The notes beneath the pieces were generated by a model. That model made no database searches, was not told the origin of the DNA, and saw nothing but the letters and a program-made list of their open reading frames with translations. Positions 9,050-17,848 of a stretch of DNA of 45,747 nucleotides are shown here, in pieces. This stretch comes from Balneolaceae bacterium (GTDB lineage: Bacteria > Bacteroidota > Rhodothermia > Balneolales > Cyclonatronaceae): NCBI GenBank assembly GCA_007694035.1, contig RECM01000077.1, positions 1 to 45,747 of the forward strand, read 5' to 3'. Position 1 is the stretch's first letter; each line of letters starts with the position of its first letter. The position numbers and the translations under genes were made by a program.

Positions 9050-10894
9050 TCACGGGCTTTCGGGGGTATTGAAATAGTCGAAAACGGCCTTCCCTGTCAC
9101 TTTACCGGCTGCGGCCACGAGCTGTTCAAGGTCAGCCTCTTTTACCCTTTTCACCGAACCGAATGTCTCCAGCAATTTTTTCGCCTTGGTTTCACCAATC
9201 CCTTCAATCTTGAGCAGTTCGGTAGAAAATGTACGTTTGCTCCGCTTGTCGCGGTGGTAGGTGATGGCAAACCGGTGTGCCTCGTCGCGCAGCTGCTGCA
9301 GCAGCTTCAGGCTCGATGATGTTTTGGGGATCATCACCGGGTCCTGCCGGCCCGGCAGAAATACCTCCTCAAGACGTTTTGCAATGCCGATTACCGGAAC
9401 CTGCCCGTAGATACCGGCCTCTTTAAGCGCTTCCACCGCGCTCGACAGCTGCCCCTTGCCCCCATCCACCACGATCATATCAGGCAGGTGCTGTGCATCT
9501 TTCACCATGCGGCTGTAACGCCTGTAAACCACTTCTTTCATCGATGCGAAGTCGTCGGGTCCCGTCACCGTTTTGATGGTAAATTTCTTGTACTCCGACT
9601 TGCGGGGCTTGCCGTCTACGAAGCAGACCATCGACGCTACCGGATCGGTACCCTGCAGGTTGGAATTGTCGAAGCATTCTATACGCCTGGGCATAACCGG
9701 CAGCCCCAGATCGCGTTGCAGCGATTGCACGGAATGCGGGATGTAGTCCTTTACCGACTTTTGCCGCTCCAGCAGGTATTCGCTGAGCAGCAGGCGGGCA
9801 TTGGCCCGGGCCATTCGCACCAGCTGTGCCTTTTCGCCGATCCTGGGTACCAGTATGGGTACCTTCTTTCCGTGTTCCTGCCACAGGTACTCAATGAGCG
9901 GCTCAGGGTCGGGCATTTCCACACTCAGGTGAACCTCGTCGGGTGTTATCGCCGCCATATCGCCTGTATAGTAATCCTCAACAAAAGCCTGCAGAATTTC
10001 GCCCTCGCTCAGGCCCTCGATATTCCGGATGAAACGGTGGTACTTGGCTACCAGCTTGCCCTCCCGGATCCGGAATTCAACACCACAGGCCGTAGCCTCG
10101 ATCTCGTCGATTTCCACGGCGAACAGGTCACGGTCTATCGGTTCGTTGGTAACCATCTTCATTTTTTCGCTGTACTTTTCAAGCGCCTTTATGCCGTCGC
10201 GCAGTTTGGCGGCCTGCTCGAACTGCAGTGCCTGAGCAGCAATCTCCATTTCATCGCGCAGCTGCCTGATGAGGGTGGTCGTTTTGCCGTTCAACAGCTG
10301 CAGCACCTTTTCCATGGTATCGCGGTACAGGTCGGCAGGCCAGTCGCCGGAACAGTTCTCGAAATACTCTTCAAAACAGCTGTGCCAGCGGGGCACGCCC
10401 CTCGTTTTGTCGATCACCCTGGGCGAACAGGCGCAGGTACACAGACCGAATGCCTGGCGGATTACCTCCAGCATGCTTTTCATCTTGCCCACATGGTCGT
10501 ATGGACCAAAATAACGGCTTCCGTCTCTTACAACAGTGCGTGTGGGAAATACCCTGGGCCTGTCGCCCGCTGTAACGCAGATGTAGGGATAGGTCTTGTC
10601 ATCGCGGTACATCACATTGTACCGGGGCTGATGCTTCTTGATAAGGGTATTTTCAAGAATGAGCGCTTCAGCTTCCGAATCGGTCACAATCACCTCAAGA
10701 TCGGCGATTTTCGAGATCATCACCCTGATTTTACCATTGTGACCGCGGGATTCCTGAAAATAGGATTTCACCCTGTTTTTCAACCGTTTGGCCTTTCCCA
10801 CATAGATCACATCCCCGCCCTTCTGCCGGAACAGATAAACGCCAGGCAGCTGGGGCAGGTGGTCAAGTTTGGATTGCAGTACGGCTTCGGCCAT
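9050..10894 (-). CDS. uvrC: Excinuclease ABC subunit C
   Basis: 614 residues, the usual UvrC length. In order: a GIY-YIG nuclease domain (about 15-95, LPGVYLFRQKGGDVIYVGKA), a Cys-containing region, a UVR motif that contacts UvrB (about 200-235, AAQALQFEQAAKLRDGIKAL), the RNase H-like 5' nuclease domain (ECFDNSNLQGTDPVASMVCF and VVDGGKGQLSSA) and a C-terminal helix-hairpin-helix pair (LLKIEGIGETKAKKLLETFG). UvrC cuts both sides of bulky lesions in the UvrBC complex during nucleotide excision repair. It appears monocistronic; no terminator is obvious after it. Its upstream region carries an unusual 9-bp tandem repeat 50 bases before the start. Confidence 0.97.
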   Translation of the reverse strand: MAEAVLQSKLDHLPQLPGVYLFRQKGGDVIYVGKAKRLKNRVKSYFQESRGHNGKIRVMISKIADLEVIVTDSEAEALILENTLIKKHQPRYNVMYRDDKTYPYICVTAGDRPRVFPTRTVVRDGSRYFGPYDHVGKMKSMLEVIRQAFGLCTCACSPRVIDKTRGVPRWHSCFEEYFENCSGDWPADLYRDTMEKVLQLLNGKTTTLIRQLRDEMEIAAQALQFEQAAKLRDGIKALEKYSEKMKMVTNEPIDRDLFAVEIDEIEATACGVEFRIREGKLVAKYHRFIRNIEGLSEGEILQAFVEDYYTGDMAAITPDEVHLSVEMPDPEPLIEYLWQEHGKKVPILVPRIGEKAQLVRMARANARLLLSEYLLERQKSVKDYIPHSVQSLQRDLGLPVMPRRIECFDNSNLQGTDPVASMVCFVDGKPRKSEYKKFTIKTVTGPDDFASMKEVVYRRYSRMVKDAQHLPDMIVVDGGKGQLSSAVEALKEAGIYGQVPVIGIAKRLEEVFLPGRQDPVMIPKTSSSLKLLQQLRDEAHRFAITYHRDKRSKRTFSTELLKIEGIGETKAKKLLETFGSVKRVKEADLEQLVAAAGKVTGKAVFDYFNTPESP

Positions 10895-10943
10895 TTTCCG
10901 TTAACATTAAATCAGCTTTAAATTCGGTACATTCCGGTAAACC

Positions 10944-10995
10944 GGTCACCACGGTCACCACGGTCACCACGGTCACCACGGTCACCACGGTCACC
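10944..10995. repeat. GGTCACCAC 9-bp tandem array
   Basis: Five perfect copies of ggtcaccac (10944-10988) plus a partial ggtcacc (10989-10995). Each unit contains the near-palindrome GGTCACC. The array lies just upstream of uvrC (start 10894), within its likely leader or promoter region. Confidence 0.95.
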
Positions 10996-11125
10996 GAAGT
11001 ATAACTCCAAATCACAAAAAACAAACACAAAAATACCCAATTCCCTCTCAACTTGAATCGCAATCCCAGATTCCCGCTAGTAACTTACACCTTCAATCCA
11101 AACCCTGGTCCCCACATTACAATAC

Positions 11126-11213
11126 CAGCATACAGCATACAGCATACAGCATACAGCATACAGTGTCTCAAGTCTCATGTCTTGTGTCTTGATTCTTGAT
11201 TCTTCCGTCTCAC
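11126..11213. repeat. CAGCATA and GTCTTGN heptamer arrays
   Basis: Five perfect cagcata units (11126-11160) are followed by seven degenerate heptamers in phase (11165-11213: gtctcaa, gtctcat, gtcttgt, gtcttga, ttcttga, ttcttcc, gtctcac). The second set uses the same word as the array at 33560-33629. The arrays run up to 11 bases before the preferred rluA start. Confidence 0.92.
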
Positions 11214-11224
11214 ACCCCAAAACC

Positions 11225-11926
11225 ATGCCTCCAACCCCGACCCCGATCCCGATCCCCAAAATATACCACGAAGACAACCATCTGCTCGTTGTACACAAAC
11301 CTGAGAACATTCCGGTTCAGGAAGACAAATCGGGCGACACCGACCTGCTCAATACCCTGAAAGAGTACATCAGGCAAAAGTACGGCAAGCCGGGCAAGGT
11401 GTTTTTGGGCCTGGTTCACCGTCTCGACCGTCCCGTGCACGGTATTATGGTTTTTGCACGTACATCCAAAGCGGCATCGCGGTTATCTGAACAGTTCAGG
11501 AACAGAACGGTGGTTAAAAAATACCTGGTGATTGTGGAGGGCCGTGCCGAAAAAACCGGGCGCCTGGAGCACGTACTCGACAAAGACCATGAAAACAACA
11601 AGGTAACGGTACACCCTGCGGGTTCAGGAAAAGGGAAACTGGCTGTGCTTCACTACCGGCTGATCAGCCACAAAAACGGGCTCAGCCTTATCGAAGTGGA
11701 GCTTGAGACCGGCCGGCCGCACCAGATCAGGGTACAGCTGGCGGCAATGGGGCTGCCCGTGTGGGGAGACTATAAATACGGAAACCGGCAACCGGACGGC
11801 AGAAAGATCGCTCTGTTCTCGGCCGTACTGGAATTCGATCACCCTACAAAAGATGAACGTTTAACATTCAGGGCAGACGTGCCAAAAGCCGAACCATGGG
11901 AGATGTTCCCGACACCCGGATCATAA
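11225..11926 (+). CDS. RluA-family RNA pseudouridine synthase
   Basis: 233 residues from the ATG at 11225. An earlier in-frame ATG at 11177 would add 16 residues encoded largely by the spacer heptamers and is not favoured. The catalytic motif HRLDRPVHG carries the nucleophilic Asp of pseudouridine synthases. YHEDNHLLVVHKPENIPVQ is the typical N-terminal strand pair and LETGRPHQIRVQL the C-terminal RluA signature. There is no S4 domain, so it is a short RluA type acting on rRNA or tRNA uridines; the target base cannot be deduced. The first residues (PPTPTPIPIP) come from a hexamer-like run in the DNA. It is flanked by oppositely oriented uvrC and dsbD, so it is transcribed alone. Confidence 0.9.
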   Translation: MPPTPTPIPIPKIYHEDNHLLVVHKPENIPVQEDKSGDTDLLNTLKEYIRQKYGKPGKVFLGLVHRLDRPVHGIMVFARTSKAASRLSEQFRNRTVVKKYLVIVEGRAEKTGRLEHVLDKDHENNKVTVHPAGSGKGKLAVLHYRLISHKNGLSLIEVELETGRPHQIRVQLAAMGLPVWGDYKYGNRQPDGRKIALFSAVLEFDHPTKDERLTFRADVPKAEPWEMFPTPGS

Positions 11927-12029
11927 GCCCGTTTCAGCCAGATTCATTTTTACCGGAAACACCCCTTCATTATATCGGGGATGCTGTCAGGCAGAGAACC
12001 ATCCCTGAAACCATTACATCAGAACCGCA

Positions 12030-13805
12030 CTAAGGCGCCGCCATCTCTACACGCCGCAGAAATTCATTGGGGCGTAAAAAGCCAACCACCCTTGCATTTT
12101 GTATTTCGATGCCCTGCCCGTCGAGAAAAACAATGGTGGGTACACCGGCAATCTGGTACTGACGGCGCAGCTCTTCCGACTCGGGGGAGTCGAACTGGGT
12201 AAGATCTACCTTGAGCCGCATAAAACCGGATGTGGCATCGATCACTGCCGGATCGGTGAACGTGATCTGATCGAGTTCAAGGCAGGGTATACACCAGTCT
12301 GCATAGAAATCGAGCATTACAGGCTGAGCATTACTGGCGGCCTGCTCGAGTTTGGCCGGTGAATACGACTGCCACTCAACTCCCGGTTTCTGCAGATTCT
12401 GAAACACCATCACGCCCAGAACGATCGCAACCACACCGAATGCATAACGGAAACGGGTAAACCCTTTTTTGTCAAGCCCGGTCTTCTCGAGAAAACCGAG
12501 ATAGATACCACCGGCAACCAGGGTTAACGGGATAACATACGGTACAATTTTTGGAAACAGGGCCAGACCGCCGTAGAAAAATCCCACGCCGATTAACACA
12601 ATACCGAATACTTTTTTAACCCAAACCATCCATATGCCCGACCGCGGCAGTTTCTGCATGAGCCCGGAAAACGTACCCAGAATCAGGTATGGGAAACCAA
12701 GGCCAAGCGACAGAATGAAGAACGACCAGAATCCAAAAACAGGATCACCAACTGACCCCACATAGGCCAGCAGCGCTATGATTGGCGGGCCAACACACGG
12801 AGCAGCGAAGATGCCTACCACAAGTCCCGAAATATAGATGCCCAGAATGCCCGTTGCCGCCCCGGAACCTCCGAGCCGTTTTGTGAGCCAGTAGGGAATC
12901 TGAATCTCATACAGGCCGAACATGCTCAATGCCAGCCCGAACATCAGGAATGCGATAAACCCGAGCATCCAGGGGCTCTGCAGCCAGGAACCGAACAGAC
13001 CACCGCTCATCGCGGCAACCACACCCAGTATACTGTACATGGTCGCAATTCCAAGTACATATATGACCGCCCTGAAAAACACTTTAAGCGTATTGGTCTC
13101 CGTCTGGGTTCCGAACAGCGACACTGTAACGGATATCATCGGATAGACGCAAGGGGTCAGATTGAGGGCCAGCCCGATGAAAAATATGGCGATGAATGCC
13201 AGGAAAAAGCCGTCTGTTTCAAACAAACCGGCAATTTCGTTCTGCAGCCCGTTGGTCTGGCCAAACGTATCGAACAGGGCGAACAGTTCCTCATTTACCG
13301 GAACAACCTCGCCACCGGCTTCCATCACTTCATAAGGTATCTCAACCCGTATGTTCGATGGCGGAAGGCAGGTATGGTCGTCGCAGGCCTGTACGGTGAG
13401 ATTACCGCGGATAACGTGTTCGCCGGTTTCAATGGAGGATGATGTTCTCATGCTCAGAAAAATCGGTGACGTACCCTCGTACACCCTGAGCGGTTCGTCT
13501 TCGGCGAACGCGAACGACATCACTTTCGGGTTAGGATAGCGCTGATCGGCTATGATTGCATTCTCTCCCGGCTCCACACTCAGTGTGGTGGCTATCAACC
13601 AGTCGAGGGTTGGATCCGATGAATTGATATGCCACCCATCCTCAATTTCCATTACCACGGCCGCCATGAACTCGCCTCCCTGCGGAACCTTCTCAACCGA
13701 CAGCAGGGTACTCACATTTACCTTGTCGGCACTCATATCAAACTGGGCCGAGGCCGGGTAACTCAGTAATAAAACAAAAAGGGCAATAAGTGATGTTACA
13801 CGCAT
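12030..13805 (-). CDS. dsbD: Thiol:disulfide interchange protein DsbD
   Basis: 591 residues. Signal peptide at 1-20 (MRVTSLIALFVLLLSYPASA), periplasmic alpha domain with a Cys pair (C141 and C146, ACDDHTCLPP), then an eight-helix membrane domain with the two conserved Cys (C219 in LTPCVYP, C337 in AAPCVGP), and a C-terminal thioredoxin domain with WCIPC at 504-508. All three redox pairs are present, so it is a complete electron conduit carrying reducing power from cytoplasmic thioredoxin to periplasmic proteins, for example in disulfide isomerisation or cytochrome c maturation. A thioredoxin-fold lipoprotein gene lies upstream on the same strand (132-base gap) and could be a client. Confidence 0.95.
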   Translation of the reverse strand: MRVTSLIALFVLLLSYPASAQFDMSADKVNVSTLLSVEKVPQGGEFMAAVVMEIEDGWHINSSDPTLDWLIATTLSVEPGENAIIADQRYPNPKVMSFAFAEDEPLRVYEGTSPIFLSMRTSSSIETGEHVIRGNLTVQACDDHTCLPPSNIRVEIPYEVMEAGGEVVPVNEELFALFDTFGQTNGLQNEIAGLFETDGFFLAFIAIFFIGLALNLTPCVYPMISVTVSLFGTQTETNTLKVFFRAVIYVLGIATMYSILGVVAAMSGGLFGSWLQSPWMLGFIAFLMFGLALSMFGLYEIQIPYWLTKRLGGSGAATGILGIYISGLVVGIFAAPCVGPPIIALLAYVGSVGDPVFGFWSFFILSLGLGFPYLILGTFSGLMQKLPRSGIWMVWVKKVFGIVLIGVGFFYGGLALFPKIVPYVIPLTLVAGGIYLGFLEKTGLDKKGFTRFRYAFGVVAIVLGVMVFQNLQKPGVEWQSYSPAKLEQAASNAQPVMLDFYADWCIPCLELDQITFTDPAVIDATSGFMRLKVDLTQFDSPESEELRRQYQIAGVPTIVFLDGQGIEIQNARVVGFLRPNEFLRRVEMAAP

Positions 13806-13937
13806 TTCTATACAATAATTAATGGATCGTAAAACAGGATCATTTGAAAAAAAGTGATGGCCGGTTCACATAAACTGCTCATTTCAGCAGCGGTTAATAA
13901 CGAACATCAGGACACTGGGCACCGGTCACCGGTCAGT

Positions 13938-14459
13938 TTAATTGTCCTTGTTACGGTTTATAAAGTCATCGTACTCGGTGTTTTTATATGCATTCGATCC
14001 CACATACGAAAGCAGGTTGTTGAAATCGGTGGCATCCATAAAACCGGGCTGCCTGCCAACGGCCGAACCATCAGAGTCCAGGATTACCGTGGTGGGATAA
14101 CCGCGCACGCCAAATGCAAGGGCAAGTTCCTGTTCGGTAACCGCCTGACCTGCAAAATCGATGAAATTTTTCGACTCGGCATTCAGCCTCACCGGATAGA
14201 AATAGTTATTTAACGTCTCCTGCACTGTAGCATCGGCATACGTTTCAGCATTCATCCGCCGGCAGTAACCGCACCATTCTGTATATACATCGATCAGGAT
14301 TTTTTTCCCGTCGGCCTGTGCATTTTCGATGGCAGTATGCAGCGGTACCCATGCCACTCCGGAAGCATCGTTATTGTTTGTCTGGGCCGAAGTTTCGGAA
14401 CTGTCGCAGGAAAAAATAAAAAGCACCAGCAGGGTGATTATGGATGTCGTTTTCAGCAT
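13938..14459 (-). CDS. Thioredoxin-fold lipoprotein
   Basis: 173 residues from the ATG at 14459; an in-frame TTG six codons upstream is less likely. A hydrophobic N-terminus ends in a lipobox-like IFSC (Cys18), so it is probably a lipid-anchored periplasmic protein. The thioredoxin domain has YTEWCGYCRRM with a CxxC (WCGYC at 62-66) and the cis-Pro loop RGYPTTVIL. It resembles the 'thioredoxin family protein' group with N-terminal W and CGYC. It is likely kept reduced by the DsbD encoded just downstream; that partnership is inferred from adjacency. No strong ribosome-binding site is visible. Confidence 0.85.
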   Translation of the reverse strand: MLKTTSIITLLVLFIFSCDSSETSAQTNNNDASGVAWVPLHTAIENAQADGKKILIDVYTEWCGYCRRMNAETYADATVQETLNNYFYPVRLNAESKNFIDFAGQAVTEQELALAFGVRGYPTTVILDSDGSAVGRQPGFMDATDFNNLLSYVGSNAYKNTEYDDFINRNKDN

Positions 14460-14595
14460 GGTTTGCGGGTAATTCAATTCTTTGTTTCGAAGTTAACAAT
14501 ACAATAACGCAAAAATACGGACTTGGTATCACTAAAGGTGTAATATTTCAATAAAATACACACGGTACGGCCGATGCTGCACAATGAAATACCGC

Positions 14596-15360
14596 TTAAA
14601 TCGAGATTACAATTCCATTGGTGAGACGATAGACTACTTTGGTCACATCAATGAGCGGCTCGGCATCGTATGTGAGCACAAATTGTGTGGTAAACGTGAG
14701 ATTGGTGCTGATCTTCAGGTTCAGTTTGGCATCTCCGGTTATTCTGGGTGTGAAGAATGAAGCAGGTGGTGCCTGGTAGTATCCAATCATTACCAGTTCA
14801 GCCTGTTCTGTGAGCCGTCCTCTCAGAAGGAGACTGGTTGTGCTTTTTAGCAGGGTTTTTTCTACAGCGGGCGCTCCGCTCTCCCTCCAGAATTCATTCT
14901 CGATCATCAGGCCGGAACTTACCGACCCAAGAATTGCCGGGGTTTCCAGATACTTGTACCGCATGGTTGCACCGGCAAGGGCCCGGCGCTTGAGGCCCCA
15001 GTTCAGGTTATACTGAAACTGAAGAAAAGTCTCCGGCGACCATGTTTTACGGCGGTTATAGGTTCCGCGAATGTGAAAATAGCCGTCGCTTACCAGGCTT
15101 TTCTCATCGACCATAACCAGGTTTATCTGGTTCAGAAAATAATAAACATGGTTCCTGGTAAAATGGGCGAGATTGGTCTCATTGCCCAGCGACATTACCG
15201 ACGTTTTCTGCTTGCTGAGTGAGAAATCGAATTTCAACTCGCCTATCCACACGTTGGCCGTATCGGCATCGGTTCGGAAACGTTCAACGTTCAGTACCTG
15301 CGCATAGGCTGTAACGGGCAACAGAAACGGAAAAAGCAGTAATGGAATAATTCGGTTCAT
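14596..15360 (-). CDS. Predicted outer-membrane beta-barrel protein (DUF481-like)
   Basis: 254 residues from the ATG at 15360, chosen because it starts a clear signal peptide (MNRIIPLLLFPFLLPVTAYAQ); longer in-frame starts exist. The mature chain alternates polar and hydrophobic residues with many Tyr/Phe (YFHIRGTYNRRKTWSPETFL, FQYNLNWGLKRRALAGATMR), the pattern of a beta-barrel. The RRALAGA step resembles the DUF481 (YdiY-like) family, which is a tentative assignment. An outer-membrane location is inferred. Codon usage looks like its neighbours. It stands alone with no same-strand partner close enough for a clear operon. Confidence 0.6.
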   Translation of the reverse strand: MNRIIPLLLFPFLLPVTAYAQVLNVERFRTDADTANVWIGELKFDFSLSKQKTSVMSLGNETNLAHFTRNHVYYFLNQINLVMVDEKSLVSDGYFHIRGTYNRRKTWSPETFLQFQYNLNWGLKRRALAGATMRYKYLETPAILGSVSSGLMIENEFWRESGAPAVEKTLLKSTTSLLLRGRLTEQAELVMIGYYQAPPASFFTPRITGDAKLNLKISTNLTFTTQFVLTYDAEPLIDVTKVVYRLTNGIVISI

Positions 15361-15552
15361 AGTTCGGATCATAATACATTTTAAGACATTGGGATTTACC
15401 ACCCGCACCGGCTTCAGCAGACAATACTGAAGTAAACGAGTATTAATCATGTCGGCCTGAGAGCACTAACTTCAAATTTTTCGTTTTCCAAAGCCAAAAT
15501 TGGGTTAACTTCATGCGCACTTAAAATAGGGATAAACCAAATTTTCGTTCAC

Positions 15553-16461
15553 ATGATATCTGATGTAGACCTGATACTGCCACTGTTACTCGAAGAAAAA
15601 CAGCTTACTGAGGCCGGAAAAAAGAAACTGGAGAAGCTGGCGCGCCAGCTGCTTAAGAAGAAACCCGAAACACGAACGGCCGACGAGAATTTCGTTCTTG
15701 GCTATGCCGCCGATCAGGTATATGACCTGGAAGCGGCTGTAACCTATTTTACCGATTCCATCAAGGCCAGCCCTGAATTCGAAGCTGCTTACCGTTTCAG
15801 GGGTTCGGTTCTGATACGGCAGGAAAAGTTCAGCGACGCAGAAACCGATATCGAAAAAGCGCTGGAACTCGATCCGGGTTACCGCGATGCGAAAATTGAC
15901 AAGGCACGGCTCCTGCATGAAACCGGAAAAGGCCAGCAGGCACTTGAACTGGTCAATACAATCGAGCAAGAGGCCGATCCGGAGCAGGATTTTGATGCCG
16001 GCCTGGTAATGCTCAAGGGAAAAATCCACGACCGCCTGGGCAACTACACCGAAGCCATCGCATGTTTTAACGAGGTGGCTGAAGAGATCGACGACGACAG
16101 CGAAGTGTTCACACAGCGGGCACTCAGCAAATTCTTCAGCGGGGATGCAGAAGGTGCGCTGGCCGATCTGCAGACAGCGCAAAAATACGGGCCACAGGGC
16201 CATATTGCCCACTTCAATATGGCGCTCGTGCTTCTGTCTTTCCCCGACAGAACCAAAGATGCTTTTCGCTTTTTTGAACGCGCATTCAAAAAAGACCAGG
16301 ACATGCTGAAAAACTATCTTTCAACCGCGAATGAGTTCGAATCGGAACGCCTGTATGATTCCCTTAAACTTCGTCTTACAGAGTTGAAAAAACTGGATGA
16401 CGATCACGGCAGGTTTTACCGTGATCAGCTTGTTGACCTTCTCGAACGTAAACTTCCCTGA
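15553..16461 (+). CDS. Cytoplasmic TPR protein
   Basis: 302 residues without signal peptide or membrane segment. At least four tetratricopeptide pairs are visible: AVTYFTDSIKASPEFEAAYR, DAETDIEKALELDPGYRDAK, GNYTEAIACFNEVAEEIDDD and DAEGALADLQTAQKYGPQGH. The N-terminus is strongly charged (LLLEEKQLTEAGKKKLEKLA). It is a scaffold-type protein with no enzymatic domain; partner unknown. It starts divergently, 192 bases from the outer-membrane gene upstream, and is followed by a 274-base spacer in which I see nothing. Confidence 0.8.
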   Translation: MISDVDLILPLLLEEKQLTEAGKKKLEKLARQLLKKKPETRTADENFVLGYAADQVYDLEAAVTYFTDSIKASPEFEAAYRFRGSVLIRQEKFSDAETDIEKALELDPGYRDAKIDKARLLHETGKGQQALELVNTIEQEADPEQDFDAGLVMLKGKIHDRLGNYTEAIACFNEVAEEIDDDSEVFTQRALSKFFSGDAEGALADLQTAQKYGPQGHIAHFNMALVLLSFPDRTKDAFRFFERAFKKDQDMLKNYLSTANEFESERLYDSLKLRLTELKKLDDDHGRFYRDQLVDLLERKLP

Positions 16462-16735
16462 AATATGGCCCTTACCACTCCTGCAAGCGAAAATCAGGTA
16501 TCAATCCGATCTCTCCACACCCGGTTCAGGCCTGTTATTTGTTTAAGCCGGATGGCCTTACTTACCGCGCTCTGATATCAGGGCAATTCTACGGCCAGTT
16601 CAATCAGAAATAAATTAAAAAAAGATCGTTTTATCCGGAACACTGGGAAACGGGATTGTGTTACCTATTTGACTAAAACTATGCGAACAGCATAATCAAT
16701 GATATACTTCACATCTACATATTTCAAAATCATCC

Positions 16736-17662
16736 ATGCCGGAACGTCGACCAAATAAGGAAGAACTGCTCGAGCTGGTAACAGCTGTTATCGACGGGGA
16801 AGCATCGGAAGCGGAAAAAGAAACGTTCTTCCGCGCAGCAGAGAGCGATACGGCCCTGACCCTTGCCCTCGAAAGGGAACGTAAAATAAAAAATCTGATT
16901 GCCACCCGCTGCAACAGGGCCAAAATGCCCGATCACGTCACAAACAAAATCCGGGCACTCATCACCTCGGAAGTTAAATTCAGGGCAGAATCACAGGCAC
17001 AGGCACAGGCACAATCTCACGTTCAGGCTGAACCACCTCCTGCCCCCTTACGGCCAGTCAATGATGCTGGCCACGGGCACGGGCAACAGAAAACCACTGA
17101 GGTGAAAAGACGGTCAGGTTTGGCTGTTTACAGACTGGTCGCCATAGCCGCCACCTTTCTGCTCGCCTCGCTGCTGTATATCTACCAGGGATCATCCGCA
17201 ACCGAGTATTATATCCTGGAAGACCTGGTATACGAACACTTCAACAATCACGGCGGCAACCTGCTGCCGGTAACATTTGCCTCGGAAAGTACGGCACACG
17301 CCGAAGAGATTCTGAATGATGATTACAACCTGAGGCTCACTGTTCCCGAATTGCAGGGAGCCCGCTTTTCCGGTGTTGTATATGCTGAATTTGCCTCCAA
17401 TTTCCATACCCCGCTGCTTGAGTATACCGTAGATGAGGGCGATCACATCTACGTTTTTGCCTTTTGTATGGATGAACTGAACAAGTATGGTGTTCTTGAA
17501 CGGGATGATGTGGCCGTTAACCGCATCACCGACATAAATGATGTTCACATTAAAGAGATTGGCGGCAAGCATGTGGTGTCATGGAAGTGGCATGATATAT
17601 GGTATTCGGCCATTTCAAATCACGATGGTGAAACGATTGCATCGATGCTTCCGAAACACTGA
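16736..17662 (+). CDS. Anti-sigma-factor-like single-pass membrane protein
   Basis: 308 residues. The N-terminal ~75 residues (EELLELVTAVIDGEASEAEK, ETFFRAAESDTALTLALERE) resemble the cytoplasmic sigma-binding segment of anti-sigma factors. A low-complexity QAQAQAQ/Pro-rich linker follows (about 84-105), then a transmembrane helix (AVYRLVAIAATFLLASLLYIY, about 130-150) and a ~150-residue extracytoplasmic domain without a recognised family. No zinc-binding motif is seen and no sigma gene is adjacent, so the role is inference; a sensor or adhesion function is possible. The QAQ linker is encoded by caggca hexamers. The ATG lies at the end of an AT-rich spacer. Confidence 0.6.
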   Translation: MPERRPNKEELLELVTAVIDGEASEAEKETFFRAAESDTALTLALERERKIKNLIATRCNRAKMPDHVTNKIRALITSEVKFRAESQAQAQAQSHVQAEPPPAPLRPVNDAGHGHGQQKTTEVKRRSGLAVYRLVAIAATFLLASLLYIYQGSSATEYYILEDLVYEHFNNHGGNLLPVTFASESTAHAEEILNDDYNLRLTVPELQGARFSGVVYAEFASNFHTPLLEYTVDEGDHIYVFAFCMDELNKYGVLERDDVAVNRITDINDVHIKEIGGKHVVSWKWHDIWYSAISNHDGETIASMLPKH

Positions 17663-17848
17663 TACAGCTTTGTGGTATAAGCCCGGTATTTACTGCTACA
17701 GTTTAAACTTCAGTGGCCGCAGGTATGCTGCACAATGGCCATTTAAATTTTCCGGTTTCCATATTCCGCAAATTCCACTTTTTTCACGCCTCTTTTCTCA
17801 ATTATCCACTGCAATACGGATTTCTGAGCTGTATACCTGCAATACCGA

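Noticed and set aside
9488-10921. 477-residue open frame on the plus strand opposite uvrC
   Set aside because: It mirrors uvrC codon for codon, has no domain or signal, and the uvrC frame is complete and convincing.
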